This document shows positions 1 to 5,468 of a stretch of 6,441 nt of DNA, one piece after another (the first letter of the stretch is position 1; each line of letters starts with the position of its first letter). Both the position numbers and the translations under genes were made by a program. Source of the DNA: Planctomycetaceae bacterium UBA969 (GTDB lineage Bacteria; Planctomycetota; Planctomycetia; Gemmatales; Gemmataceae); assembly GCA_002303765.1 (NCBI GenBank), contig DBCB01000337.1:1-6441 (forward strand), in the 5' to 3' direction. The notes beneath the pieces are model-generated. The model was not told where the DNA came from. It worked only from the letters and a program-made list of their open reading frames with translations, and did not search any database.

Positions 1-155
1 GAGTTGATTTATTAAATACCCACCCATACTATTGAATGCGGCCATAAGGCGGCATGCCCCAAACGCAGCACCATTAAAATCAAAGTGAAGATAGAAATAA
101 AAATAATTGGCAGGTTAGGATTTTTCAAAGCGTTAATTTGTAGTTGAAAGTACTA

Positions 156-195
156 TTTTTTTATTTTTATCTTTTTATCTTTTTATCTTTTTTAA
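156..195 (+). repeat. T-rich 8-bp tandem repeat
   Basis: Three exact head-to-tail copies of TTTTTATC occupy 164-171, 172-179 and 180-187. One degenerate copy flanks each side (TTTTTTTA at 156-163 and TTTTTTAA at 188-195). The tract lies about 60 bases upstream of the possible kinase A promoter. Such tracts are prone to slippage and can bend DNA; whether this one influences expression is not visible from sequence. Confidence 0.85.
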
Positions 196-253
196 TTGCA
201 TGCCCTAGACGTTTTGTTACTATGCGTAGCCTGCGTGAGAAAGTAGAGCCCGC

Positions 254-282
254 TTGAATGCTAAATCTGGGCAATTTAGGAT
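254..282 (+). promoter_or_regulatory. Possible sigma-70-type promoter of kinase A
   Basis: TTGAAT at 254-259 and TAGGAT at 277-282 are separated by 17 bases; each matches the sigma-70 consensus at four of six positions. Transcription would begin near 289, leaving a leader of about 40 bases before the ATG at 328. A competing -10 candidate is TATATT at 300-305, with a poorer -35. This is a pattern match only. Confidence 0.3.
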
Positions 283-327
283 CCAGCTTTCTGAGTGATT
301 ATATTTGTATTTTAAGAGTACCCTCCC

Positions 328-1533
328 ATGCTTAATTACGAAACCATTTGGCTTAACAAACTAATCGATAATCGTTTTAATGTTGTAAAAACCATCAGCT
401 TAGGCGGCATGGGTGCCATATTTTTAGCATTTGATAATAATCTCAAGAAAACTGTTATTCTAAAAACACCTTTAATCAAAGATTCTTCTGCGAAAGCTGA
501 AATTACGGAACGATTTTTTCGCGAAGTTTTTTGTTTAACTTCTCTTGAACACCCTTTTATCGTTCCCATCATTTATACTGGAATCCATGAAAACAACCCT
601 TTTATTGTTTCTAGATACATCAATGGTGGCAATCTTCGCGATTTAATTAATAATTCTATTCTTAAACACATAACCTTATCTTTTGAATCCCTCTACGATT
701 GGGTTCCCCAAGTTGGTGCCGCACTTTCTTTTATGCATGCCAATGATTGGATCCACCGCGATGTCAAACCTGATAACATTCTCTTTGATAACAATCACCA
801 TTGTTATTTAACCGATTTTGGAATTTCTAAACACCTTTCCTTTGACCCGACCAATTGCCTCACCACGGTTAATTCCATCTTGGGCAGCCCCATGTATATG
901 GCGCCTGAACAACATCTGGGACATAAACCCACTCCTAAATGCGATCAATACAGCCTGGCTGTGGTTATTTATGAAGCTCTTTCTAATAAATTGCCCTTTA
1001 ATGGTAGAACCCAAAGCGCTATCTTGCTTGAAATTATCAGGCAAAACGCAGTCCCCCTTACTTCTCGATATACAAACTCAATAATTTCTACTGAATTTAA
1101 TAATGCATTAATGAAGGCGTTACATTTTGATGCTGATCAAAGGCATGATTCAATTGATATTTTTCTTAAAGAGCTATTTAAAGATTCTCATCACAAATCA
1201 GAATTAAACGGATTTCATAAAAACACCAATGGCGCCTTACCCGAAACAAATGGAAGTTTTCATGGTGCCAGAACACGGATTAAAAATACCAAACGCCATA
1301 CAGACACCATATCTTCAGCAAATTTTTTCAACGGCTTGGAAAATGAAATGGCTAGAACATGCGACCGGATTTTAAGTGAAGAGGTGTACTTAAAACCTGA
1401 GCAATTAACAAAGCTTTTAAATTTATTGGTTGCCAGCGATATTTTTGACAAACAAAAATATAAAGAAATAATTGACTCACTTGAATTTATATTTCATTTA
1501 GAATCAAATAAAACTGATGTAGGAATTTTGTAA
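328..1533 (+). CDS. Soluble Ser/Thr protein kinase (kinase A) with helical C-terminal tail
   Basis: This 401-residue Hanks-type kinase would transfer phosphate from ATP to Ser/Thr of cytosolic proteins. The catalytic domain spans about residues 14-284. Visible landmarks are the P-loop S24-L-G-G-M-G29, the ATP lysine K46, helix C E66, the HRD motif 143-145 with catalytic D145, K147 and N150, the DFG motif 163-165, APE 192-194, helix F D206 and R272. All catalytic residues are present, but the first P-loop glycine is Ser and the VAIK alanine is I44. No transmembrane segment or outer sensor domain is seen. Residues 287-330 form a polar, Asn/His-rich linker, and about 330-395 look helical and match no family I recognise. 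The ATG at 328 has only a weak AAGAG (314-318) ahead of it. Kinase B at 3169 is a close paralogue. Substrates are unknown. The kinase call is firm; the tail's role is open. Confidence 0.95.
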   Translation: MLNYETIWLNKLIDNRFNVVKTISLGGMGAIFLAFDNNLKKTVILKTPLIKDSSAKAEITERFFREVFCLTSLEHPFIVPIIYTGIHENNPFIVSRYINGGNLRDLINNSILKHITLSFESLYDWVPQVGAALSFMHANDWIHRDVKPDNILFDNNHHCYLTDFGISKHLSFDPTNCLTTVNSILGSPMYMAPEQHLGHKPTPKCDQYSLAVVIYEALSNKLPFNGRTQSAILLEIIRQNAVPLTSRYTNSIISTEFNNALMKALHFDADQRHDSIDIFLKELFKDSHHKSELNGFHKNTNGALPETNGSFHGARTRIKNTKRHTDTISSANFFNGLENEMARTCDRILSEEVYLKPEQLTKLLNLLVASDIFDKQKYKEIIDSLEFIFHLESNKTDVGIL

Positions 1534-1596
1534 ACAATCCAACTTTTCAATAATTTTTTTACTGAAACATCAATTATCTACGGTAAGAAATCCCTG

Positions 1597-1623
1597 AAAA
1601 AAGATGCGCATAATTATTATGCG
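1597..1623 (-). terminator. Rho-independent terminator of the small - strand gene
   Basis: Read on -, a 7-bp stem CGCATAA/TTATGCG with a 3-base loop (1607-1623) is followed, after three bases, by a run of six T (1597-1602 on +, as A). It begins 17 bases beyond the stop codon of the small gene at 1641-1844, exactly where its terminator should be. Kinase A on the other strand ends 60 bases away and would not be served by it, because no T run follows on +. Confidence 0.6.
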
Positions 1624-1640
1624 GATCTGTTAATCCATAA

Positions 1641-1844
1641 CTATGGCCAGCTAATATGAAATCCAGCTGAACCTAGGATCAAGCACCAATCCTGCATCCA
1701 CAAACCATAGGTGATGCTAGTAAGAGCACTGACGGTAATAATAAAATGCCGTAGGCTGTTATGTTTTAGCATTAATTGCTCTAGGCAATTTGACTGCTTG
1801 GTTTGTTGATGATACAAATTAATTTTATAGGTAGCCCAGCCCAT
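1641..1844 (-). CDS. Small hydrophobic protein of unknown function (67 aa)
   Basis: I do not recognise this protein with confidence. I accept it because the ATG at 1844 is preceded by AAGGAG (1853-1858) at an ideal spacing of 8 bases, and a terminator-like hairpin with six T follows the TAG stop by 17 bases. The first 30 residues are polar and basic (Lys, Gln, His). Residues about 32-65 are hydrophobic and rich in Trp, Ile and Leu, which could form one or two short membrane segments ending at a Trp-Pro C-terminus. The pattern of a basic residue, a hydrophobic segment, a Gly, a Trp and a second hydrophobic segment faintly recalls DUF2892 small membrane proteins, but this is a guess. It lies alone on - between kinase A and the BON gene, with about 240 bases and a terminator separating it from the BON gene, so it is probably transcribed on its own. 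Confidence 0.55.
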   Translation of the reverse strand: MGWATYKINLYHQQTKQSNCLEQLMLKHNSLRHFIITVSALTSITYGLWMQDWCLILGSAGFHISWP

Positions 1845-1852
1845 ATGAATTT

Positions 1853-1858
1853 CTCCTT
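1853..1858 (-). promoter_or_regulatory. Strong ribosome binding site of the small protein gene
   Basis: AAGGAG on - lies 8 bases before the ATG at 1844. It is the longest Shine-Dalgarno match in the window and is the main reason for calling the 67-residue frame a gene. Kinase A has nothing comparable. Confidence 0.65.
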
Positions 1859-1968
1859 TAAAATTTTTTTAATTAATGAGCTCGCCTAAGCATCATTTTT
1901 TTGATTAATACACATTTAAATGCGGTTTAAAAAAGGCTCAAACTCTCGCAGCTTTACAGCTTTCCTTT

Positions 1969-1981
1969 GCATAAGTTATGC
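1969..1981. promoter_or_regulatory. Perfect palindrome, possible operator
   Basis: GCATAA-G-TTATGC is a perfect 13-base palindrome. It overlaps a second inverted pair, TTTGCAT (1966-1972) and ATGCAAA (1983-1989). It lies about 125 bases upstream of the small - strand gene and just past the BON terminator. The same half-sites recur at 1608-1622 with three central bases, on the other side of the small gene. A dimeric regulator site is possible, but no regulator gene is in view. Confidence 0.3.
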
Positions 1982-2009
1982 CATGCAAATGGATGTTTTA
2001 AATAAATTG

Positions 2010-2053
2010 AAATCTCTTCGCTTACTGAAGAATCAATGAGCGAAGAGATTTTT
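2010..2053 (-). terminator. Terminator of the BON gene, possibly bidirectional
   Basis: A perfect 13-bp inverted repeat, AAATCTCTTCGCT (2010-2022) and its complement (2039-2051), encloses a 16-base loop. The - strand BON gene ends 34 bases upstream of it. On - the stem is followed by an AT-rich stretch rather than a clean T run. On + the stem runs into five T (2049-2053), which would also stop transcripts coming from kinase A. Confidence 0.7.
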
Positions 2054-2080
2054 ACCTGTTAAAACTAAATCAATATATAA

Positions 2081-2105
2081 ATGATCATGGTGAAACCGTG
2101 ATCAT
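2081..2105 (-). other. Hairpin overlapping the BON stop codon
   Basis: Arms ATGATCATGG (2081-2090) and CCGTGATCAT (2096-2105) pair at nine of ten positions around a 5-base loop. The stop codon (2085-2087) lies inside one arm. No strong T run follows on -, so it may protect the mRNA end ahead of the main terminator hairpin at 2010-2053 rather than terminate transcription itself. Confidence 0.45.
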
Positions 2106-2741
2106 ATTATCCACTGCCATGACTCCGGGCGCTGCCCATGCTACATCCTGTGCTTCTTCTTTCTCAGCCCAGGAGCGCACATTTCCATGTAAGGTTACTT
2201 TCCCATCGAGTGCATCAATGGTAATTCGCCTAGCATCGATATCGGCACTACGGTGAAACGCGGACTTGATTTTATCCAACAGATCTTTGGGCGAAACCCG
2301 TGATTTAACGGTCATTTGGTTGGATATAGAAACAACTCCGGGCAGGAAGCGCACGGCATTCATTGCGGCTTCCCTTTGGTATTGCCATTCTATTTCACCA
2401 CTAAGAGTAACCCTGCCACTAGTTATAATAACTTTAATTTTTTCATCAGGTACCGAAGTATTATTCTTAAGAGCAGTAATACAAGCTTGAGCGATGTCTT
2501 CATCGGTATGTTTTGAAAGGCCTAAAAGTTTAACATCAATTTCATCAGCCACTGCTTTTACCCCATAAACGCGTTTGGCAGCTTTTTCTGCAGCATATTT
2601 TTCTGCAAAAGTTGCTACATGTCCGGTCAAAGTAATCACACAATTTTTGGCAACAACACCAATATGGGCCTCGTTTACACTGGGCTCCCACTTCAGTTCA
2701 TTTTCCACATCGCGTTTCAATTCGCTATCAGTTTTCATCAT
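2085..2741 (-). CDS. Three-BON-domain protein, OsmY-like
   Basis: The 218-residue product consists of three consecutive BON repeats at about residues 4-72, 78-146 and 149-217. Each carries the typical V-T-L-x-G strand and a second conserved glycine exactly 20 residues later: G40/G60, G115/G135 and G186/G206. BON domains are thought to bind phospholipid or other envelope surfaces, and several such proteins are induced by osmotic or general stress. Unlike periplasmic OsmY, no signal peptide is visible, so it is probably cytosolic. The ORF begins with two ATGs in a row. GGAGG at 2746-2750 is only 4 bases from the first and 7 from the second, so translation may begin at 2738. It is a single-gene unit running opposite to the two kinases on either side, with its own terminator. 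The family call is firm; the biological role is not known. Confidence 0.93.
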   Translation of the reverse strand: MMKTDSELKRDVENELKWEPSVNEAHIGVVAKNCVITLTGHVATFAEKYAAEKAAKRVYGVKAVADEIDVKLLGLSKHTDEDIAQACITALKNNTSVPDEKIKVIITSGRVTLSGEIEWQYQREAAMNAVRFLPGVVSISNQMTVKSRVSPKDLLDKIKSAFHRSADIDARRITIDALDGKVTLHGNVRSWAEKEEAQDVAWAAPGVMAVDNMITVSP

Positions 2742-2745
2742 AAAA

Positions 2746-2750
2746 CCTCC
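2746..2750 (-). promoter_or_regulatory. Ribosome binding site of the BON gene
   Basis: GGAGG on - precedes two adjacent ATG codons. The 7-base spacing to the second ATG (2738) is closer to the optimum than the 4 bases to the first (2741), so the native protein may lack the first Met. Confidence 0.75.
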
Positions 2751-2786
2751 GGTGTGATAATTCTTTAAAAATTAAGGCGGACATTC

Positions 2787-2819
2787 CCAGATGCATATCA
2801 CACACCACTCTGCATCAGG
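2787..2819. promoter_or_regulatory. Inverted repeat upstream of the BON gene
   Basis: CCAGATGCA (2787-2795) and TGCATCAGG (2811-2819) are complementary at eight of nine positions around a 15-base spacer. The centre lies about 62 bases before the BON start codon, where an operator could overlap or abut its promoter. It could equally be a leader hairpin. No regulator can be assigned. Confidence 0.35.
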
Positions 2820-3058
2820 GGAAACTGTCATCCCTTCAAGAACTAAAGTCTCTAAGCAATACAACGGACGGGAATAGGCAAAGATGCCAAAATTAGTTTA
2901 ATTTTTTAAAATTAAAATCGCTGACCTATCTCAGAAAATTCTTTTTAAACCTGCTAGGGCATAAAGAATTAATTACGGGAAATTTGTATGAAAATCCGCA
3001 AGGATAGCACCTTTGGCAAATTCGATTTCCCACAAAAAGAATAAAAGATATATTTGTC

Positions 3059-3086
3059 TTGTTTTAAATACAGCAACTGTTATAAT
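3059..3086 (+). promoter_or_regulatory. Likely promoter of kinase B
   Basis: A perfect TATAAT (3081-3086) is preceded by TTGTTT (3059-3064) at a 16-base spacing. Transcription would start near 3092, giving a leader of about 75 bases before the ATG at 3169. The -10 is the best in the window; the -35 matches only in its TTG. Confidence 0.5.
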
Positions 3087-3168
3087 AAGTTTTAGAGTGG
3101 TCAACCAAACATAAGGAAGTTTTGAACTTCACAAGTTAAACCATTTTAGCCCAATAAGGAATCGCCCA

Positions 3169-4152
3169 ATGATTAATCATAATTTAGAAAACGCATGGGT
3201 AGGCCAAAAAATTGCTGACAGGTTTGACATCATAAAACCTATAAGCAATAACGGTATGGGGATTGTCTTTTTAGCATTTGATAATAATTTGCAAAAAAAC
3301 GTTATTTTAAAAACACCTTTGATCCAAGATTCTTCCTTGAAGGCAGAAATTACCGAAAGGTTTATTCGGGAAGTTTATGCTTTAACTACGCTGGAGCACC
3401 CTTTTATTGTTCCCTTCATTTATACCGGCGTCCATGAAGATCATCCTTTTGTGGTTTCCAGATATATCAATGGTGGCGATCTTCGAGACAAAATTAATCA
3501 CTCAATTATTAACCGCAATACTTTAACTTTAGAATCTTTGCATGATTGGGTTCCTAGAATTGGGGAAGCCCTAACCTATATGCATGCTAATGATTGGATA
3601 CATCGCGATATAAAACCTGATAACATTCTTTTTGATACTAATCACAATTGTTATTTGACCGATTTCGGAATTTCTAAACACTTGGTTTTTGACCCAACCA
3701 ATTATTCAACATCTGCTAGCTATATATTGGGAAGCCCTATATATATGGCACCTGAACAACACTTAGGTCATAAACCTACTCCTAAGTTTGATCAATTCAG
3801 TTTAGCAGTGGTTATTTACGAAGCGCTTACCAATAAATTGCCTTTTTATGGAAGAACCCCAAGCGCAATTTTACTTGATATTATTCGATCCAACATAATC
3901 CCTTTAGCATCGCGTATTTATGGTTCCTCTATTACTACTTCCGCAAGTAATGCAATCATTAAAGCATTACATTTTGATCCTGATCAAAGGCATGAATCGG
4001 TAGCCGTTTTTATTAAGGAACTATTCCAAGATTTAACCAAGAATAATAAAGTTTATGCCGTTCCTACTTCACCAGAGTTACGAAATGCCCACATGCCTAT
4101 TAACCGCATAGGCAAACACTTCCGAAAATCTCTTTTAGTTATAAGAAGTTAA
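3169..4152 (+). CDS. Soluble Ser/Thr protein kinase (kinase B), paralogue of kinase A
   Basis: This 327-residue Hanks-type kinase has a catalytic domain at about residues 16-286. It shows K48, helix C E68, the HRD motif 145-147 with catalytic D147, K149 and N152, DFG 165-167, APE 194-196 and R274. It aligns with kinase A over the whole domain without any gap, roughly 70% identical by hand count. The P-loop reads S26-N-N-G-M-G31: the first two glycines of the GxGxxG motif are both lost, and the VAIK alanine is I46, so ATP binding may be weak or altered. The activation loop is Ser/Thr-rich. After the domain only a basic tail of about 40 residues follows, with no relation to the helical tail of kinase A, and no membrane segment. 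AAGGA (3156-3160) lies 8 bases before the ATG, supporting the start. Probably transcribed alone from the promoter at 3059-3086. Confidence 0.95.
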   Translation: MINHNLENAWVGQKIADRFDIIKPISNNGMGIVFLAFDNNLQKNVILKTPLIQDSSLKAEITERFIREVYALTTLEHPFIVPFIYTGVHEDHPFVVSRYINGGDLRDKINHSIINRNTLTLESLHDWVPRIGEALTYMHANDWIHRDIKPDNILFDTNHNCYLTDFGISKHLVFDPTNYSTSASYILGSPIYMAPEQHLGHKPTPKFDQFSLAVVIYEALTNKLPFYGRTPSAILLDIIRSNIIPLASRIYGSSITTSASNAIIKALHFDPDQRHESVAVFIKELFQDLTKNNKVYAVPTSPELRNAHMPINRIGKHFRKSLLVIRS

Positions 4153-4326
4153 CCTGATATTTTAAAAAATTATAATCTGATATGTAAACCCTGCAAGTTA
4201 CATTCATTAAAGGTACTATTGAAAGCTGCCTATCGTTTATTGTTTTAAATCCAAGCTTAACTTTTACTAACTAATTATTCGATTCTATCAAGTCGATTAT
4301 TATCCATTAAACACTTCCCCGTCCCT

Positions 4327-4351
4327 AAGGGTTCGATCCCCCATCGACCGC
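4327..4351 (+). other. tRNA 3'-end-like remnant (T-arm)
   Basis: GGG-TTCGATC-CCC (4329-4341) has the canonical seven-base T-loop of a tRNA, and is followed by seven bases (4344-4350) in acceptor-stem position. Only three of five T-stem pairs form, and no matching 5' acceptor strand, D-arm or anticodon arm lies upstream. It is therefore not a working tRNA. It may be the 3' scrap left by integration or deletion at a tRNA gene, or chance similarity. Confidence 0.3.
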
Positions 4352-4359
4352 GTTTATAA

Positions 4360-4479
4360 GGGGGTGGGCTTTTTCAAATCATCAATGAACACACTTCTAT
4401 GATGGGTGCGACCGAGATTCCAAGAGATGATTATCTAGCAAGAGTAAAAACCGCAATCAAGAAAGATATCTATTTCTAA
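4360..4479 (+). pseudogene. Possible C-terminal fragment of a lost gene
   Basis: A frame is open from 4360 to the TAA at 4477-4479 (39 codons), with in-frame ATGs at 4399 and 4402. From residue 14 on it reads like the end of a folded protein: Met-Met-Gly-Ala-Thr-Glu-Ile-Pro, then an amphipathic helix with Asp-Asp-Tyr-Leu-Ala-Arg-Val-Lys. No ribosome binding site precedes either ATG, and the frame closes at a stop just upstream (4357). I cannot name the family. It directly follows the tRNA-like scrap, which suits a recombination scar. A chance frame cannot be excluded. Confidence 0.25.
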
Positions 4480-4494
4480 ATCTAGACTAAGCTT

Positions 4495-5433
4495 TTAGTA
4501 CGCATCGGATACTTCGCCACCCCGGGCTGTACCCAGCGCACGCCAAGTTGCAATCGAAATGTTATTTGTTACAAAGCGAATGGAACCATCCACCATGCCA
4601 GCGTTAACCCCACCCGAATGCCTACTTCTTGCAAATTGGTTGGAACCATTGCTTGCGGTGGCGTTCGTACAAGGCGGGTTTGGTGCAGCAGGATCGCAAT
4701 TTTGAGGAGGCACATCTGGGGTGCTAGAATTCGGCCCAGCAAATGTGGTGACGCCACTCGCTGGCCCCCACCAACCAAAGCCGCGCAAATCAGCACGCTG
4801 CCCTTGAATCACCTCTGCTATCAACAAAGTATTCGAGGTTCCATCCGAAATATGCGAAAGAGGCGACCCTTTATTAGGGTAGAAGGGTGCTTCGCCAAAA
4901 GTAATCGTAACTCCGCCCACCGTGACTGTAGGCACTTGATAAATAGTGGTATTGCCGTAATTAATTGCATAATTATGTGATGTCATGCTGCCAATAGGAG
5001 CATTAGGGCTATCTTCGGTGGGGCAGGTTAAAACTGCAAAGCGCCTCTGGGTAACCTGCACGTTAACCCCCGTACCATAACGAGGGCCGGTGCTATCATC
5101 CCCTCCATAGTTCTGGTACATTTTAAAGGCAGCTTCTTGTTCGATGAAGGGCATAATGGCAATCTGCCAAGTGCCCCAGCAGCAATAAAGGTCACCATAA
5201 TTTACGGTACCAGGAGACATCCCTGCAGGCAGGGCTTGTTTGTTATCATGATACGCATGAAAGCCAATTGAAAGTTGCTTGATATTATTCTGGCATTTCA
5301 ATCGGGAAGCAGCCTCCCGCACCTTTTGCACAGCGGGAAGAAGTAATCCAATAAGAATGGCAATGATGGCAATCACCACCAAAAGTTCTATCAGAGTAAA
5401 ACCTTTTGAACTACGTTGCGGAGAAGAAAACAT
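4495..5433 (-). CDS. DUF1559 protein with type IV pilin-like N-terminus
   Basis: This is a member of the DUF1559 (SBP_bac_10) family, hugely expanded in Planctomycetota and of unknown function, probably surface or envelope located. Numbered from the ATG at 5433 (312 residues), it starts with a short basic leader and a class III prepilin site K10-G11 before F12-T-L-I-E16. A hydrophobic helix follows to about residue 34, then the family's conserved Arg-Leu-Lys-Cys-Gln-Asn-Asn segment. Near the C-terminus is the diagnostic H-x9-DG signature, H272 to D282-G283. Length is typical. A TTG at 5445 would add four residues, but GGAG (5440-5443) sits 6 bases before the ATG and overlaps that TTG, so the ATG is preferred. 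It lies 35 bases downstream of the lipoprotein gene, almost certainly in one operon. The prepilin peptidase needed for processing is not in the window. Confidence 0.93.
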   Translation of the reverse strand: MFSSPQRSSKGFTLIELLVVIAIIAILIGLLLPAVQKVREAASRLKCQNNIKQLSIGFHAYHDNKQALPAGMSPGTVNYGDLYCCWGTWQIAIMPFIEQEAAFKMYQNYGGDDSTGPRYGTGVNVQVTQRRFAVLTCPTEDSPNAPIGSMTSHNYAINYGNTTIYQVPTVTVGGVTITFGEAPFYPNKGSPLSHISDGTSNTLLIAEVIQGQRADLRGFGWWGPASGVTTFAGPNSSTPDVPPQNCDPAAPNPPCTNATASNGSNQFARSRHSGGVNAGMVDGSIRFVTNNISIATWRALGTARGGEVSDAY

Positions 5434-5439
5434 AACTTG

Positions 5440-5443
5440 CTCC
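5440..5443 (-). promoter_or_regulatory. Ribosome binding site deciding the DUF1559 start
   Basis: GGAG on - lies 6 bases before the ATG at 5433. The alternative TTG start at 5445 overlaps this site and has no comparable site of its own, so the shorter protein is the likely product. Confidence 0.7.
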
Positions 5444-5468
5444 AATTGTAAAGGGAAGGATGAGATGG

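Larger units (their letters stand above)
1..327. other. Intergenic region left of kinase A
   Basis: No convincing gene is present. On the - strand a frame stays open from position 114 to the left edge (38 codons, with ATG codons at 45 and 27 but no ribosome binding site before either); it could be the first codons of a gene outside the window, or chance. The right half holds a T-rich 8-bp repeat (156-195) and a possible promoter for kinase A, both listed separately. Bases 36-56 contain two near-copies of a GCGGC-ATAAGG-like stretch that I cannot interpret. Confidence 0.5.
2742..3168. other. Divergent intergenic region between BON gene and kinase B
   Basis: This 427-base region must carry the promoters of both flanking genes. 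It holds an imperfect inverted repeat near the BON start (2787-2819) and a clear -10 box for kinase B (3081-3086). A frame of 18 codons, 2988-3044 on +, has GGGA 7 bases before its ATG but is too short to accept as a gene without other evidence. The rest is AT-rich and shows no coding pattern. Confidence 0.6.
4153..4494. other. Intergenic region with sequence debris
   Basis: No intact gene is seen in these 342 bases between kinase B and the end of the DUF1559 gene. The left part is AT-rich with a direct repeat of CTGATAT (4154-4160, 4177-4183). The base composition changes sharply near 4315, where a GC-rich patch holds a tRNA T-arm-like segment. A possible protein C-terminus remnant follows at 4360-4479. 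I see no good terminator for either neighbouring gene; the only candidate is a weak 5-bp C/G stem (4338-4342 with 4360-4364) followed by TGGGC and five T. Confidence 0.5.

Noticed and set aside
1..114. Open - frame reaching the left edge
   Set aside because: Only 38 codons are visible, no ribosome binding site precedes its ATGs, and I recognise no family; kept as a remark only.
808..1044. 78-codon frame on -
   Set aside because: Antisense shadow of kinase A with no family resemblance and no ribosome binding site.
818..1084. 88-codon frame on +
   Set aside because: It lies wholly inside the kinase A catalytic domain in another frame; the kinase frame carries all the conserved motifs.
2266..2516. 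Overlapping frames of 74 and 66 codons on +
   Set aside because: Antisense to the BON gene, whose three repeats prove the - frame is the coding one.
4275..4351. Intact tRNA gene
   Set aside because: Only a T-arm and an acceptor-like 3' strand are present; no complementary 5' acceptor strand, D-arm or anticodon arm is found upstream.
4618..4980. 120-codon frame on +
   Set aside because: Antisense to the DUF1559 gene; composition is rich in Arg, Cys and Trp as expected of a shadow frame, with no domain.
5434..5445. TTG start giving a DUF1559 protein four residues longer
   Set aside because: The GGAG site overlaps the TTG itself and is correctly spaced for the ATG at 5433, so the longer form is unlikely.
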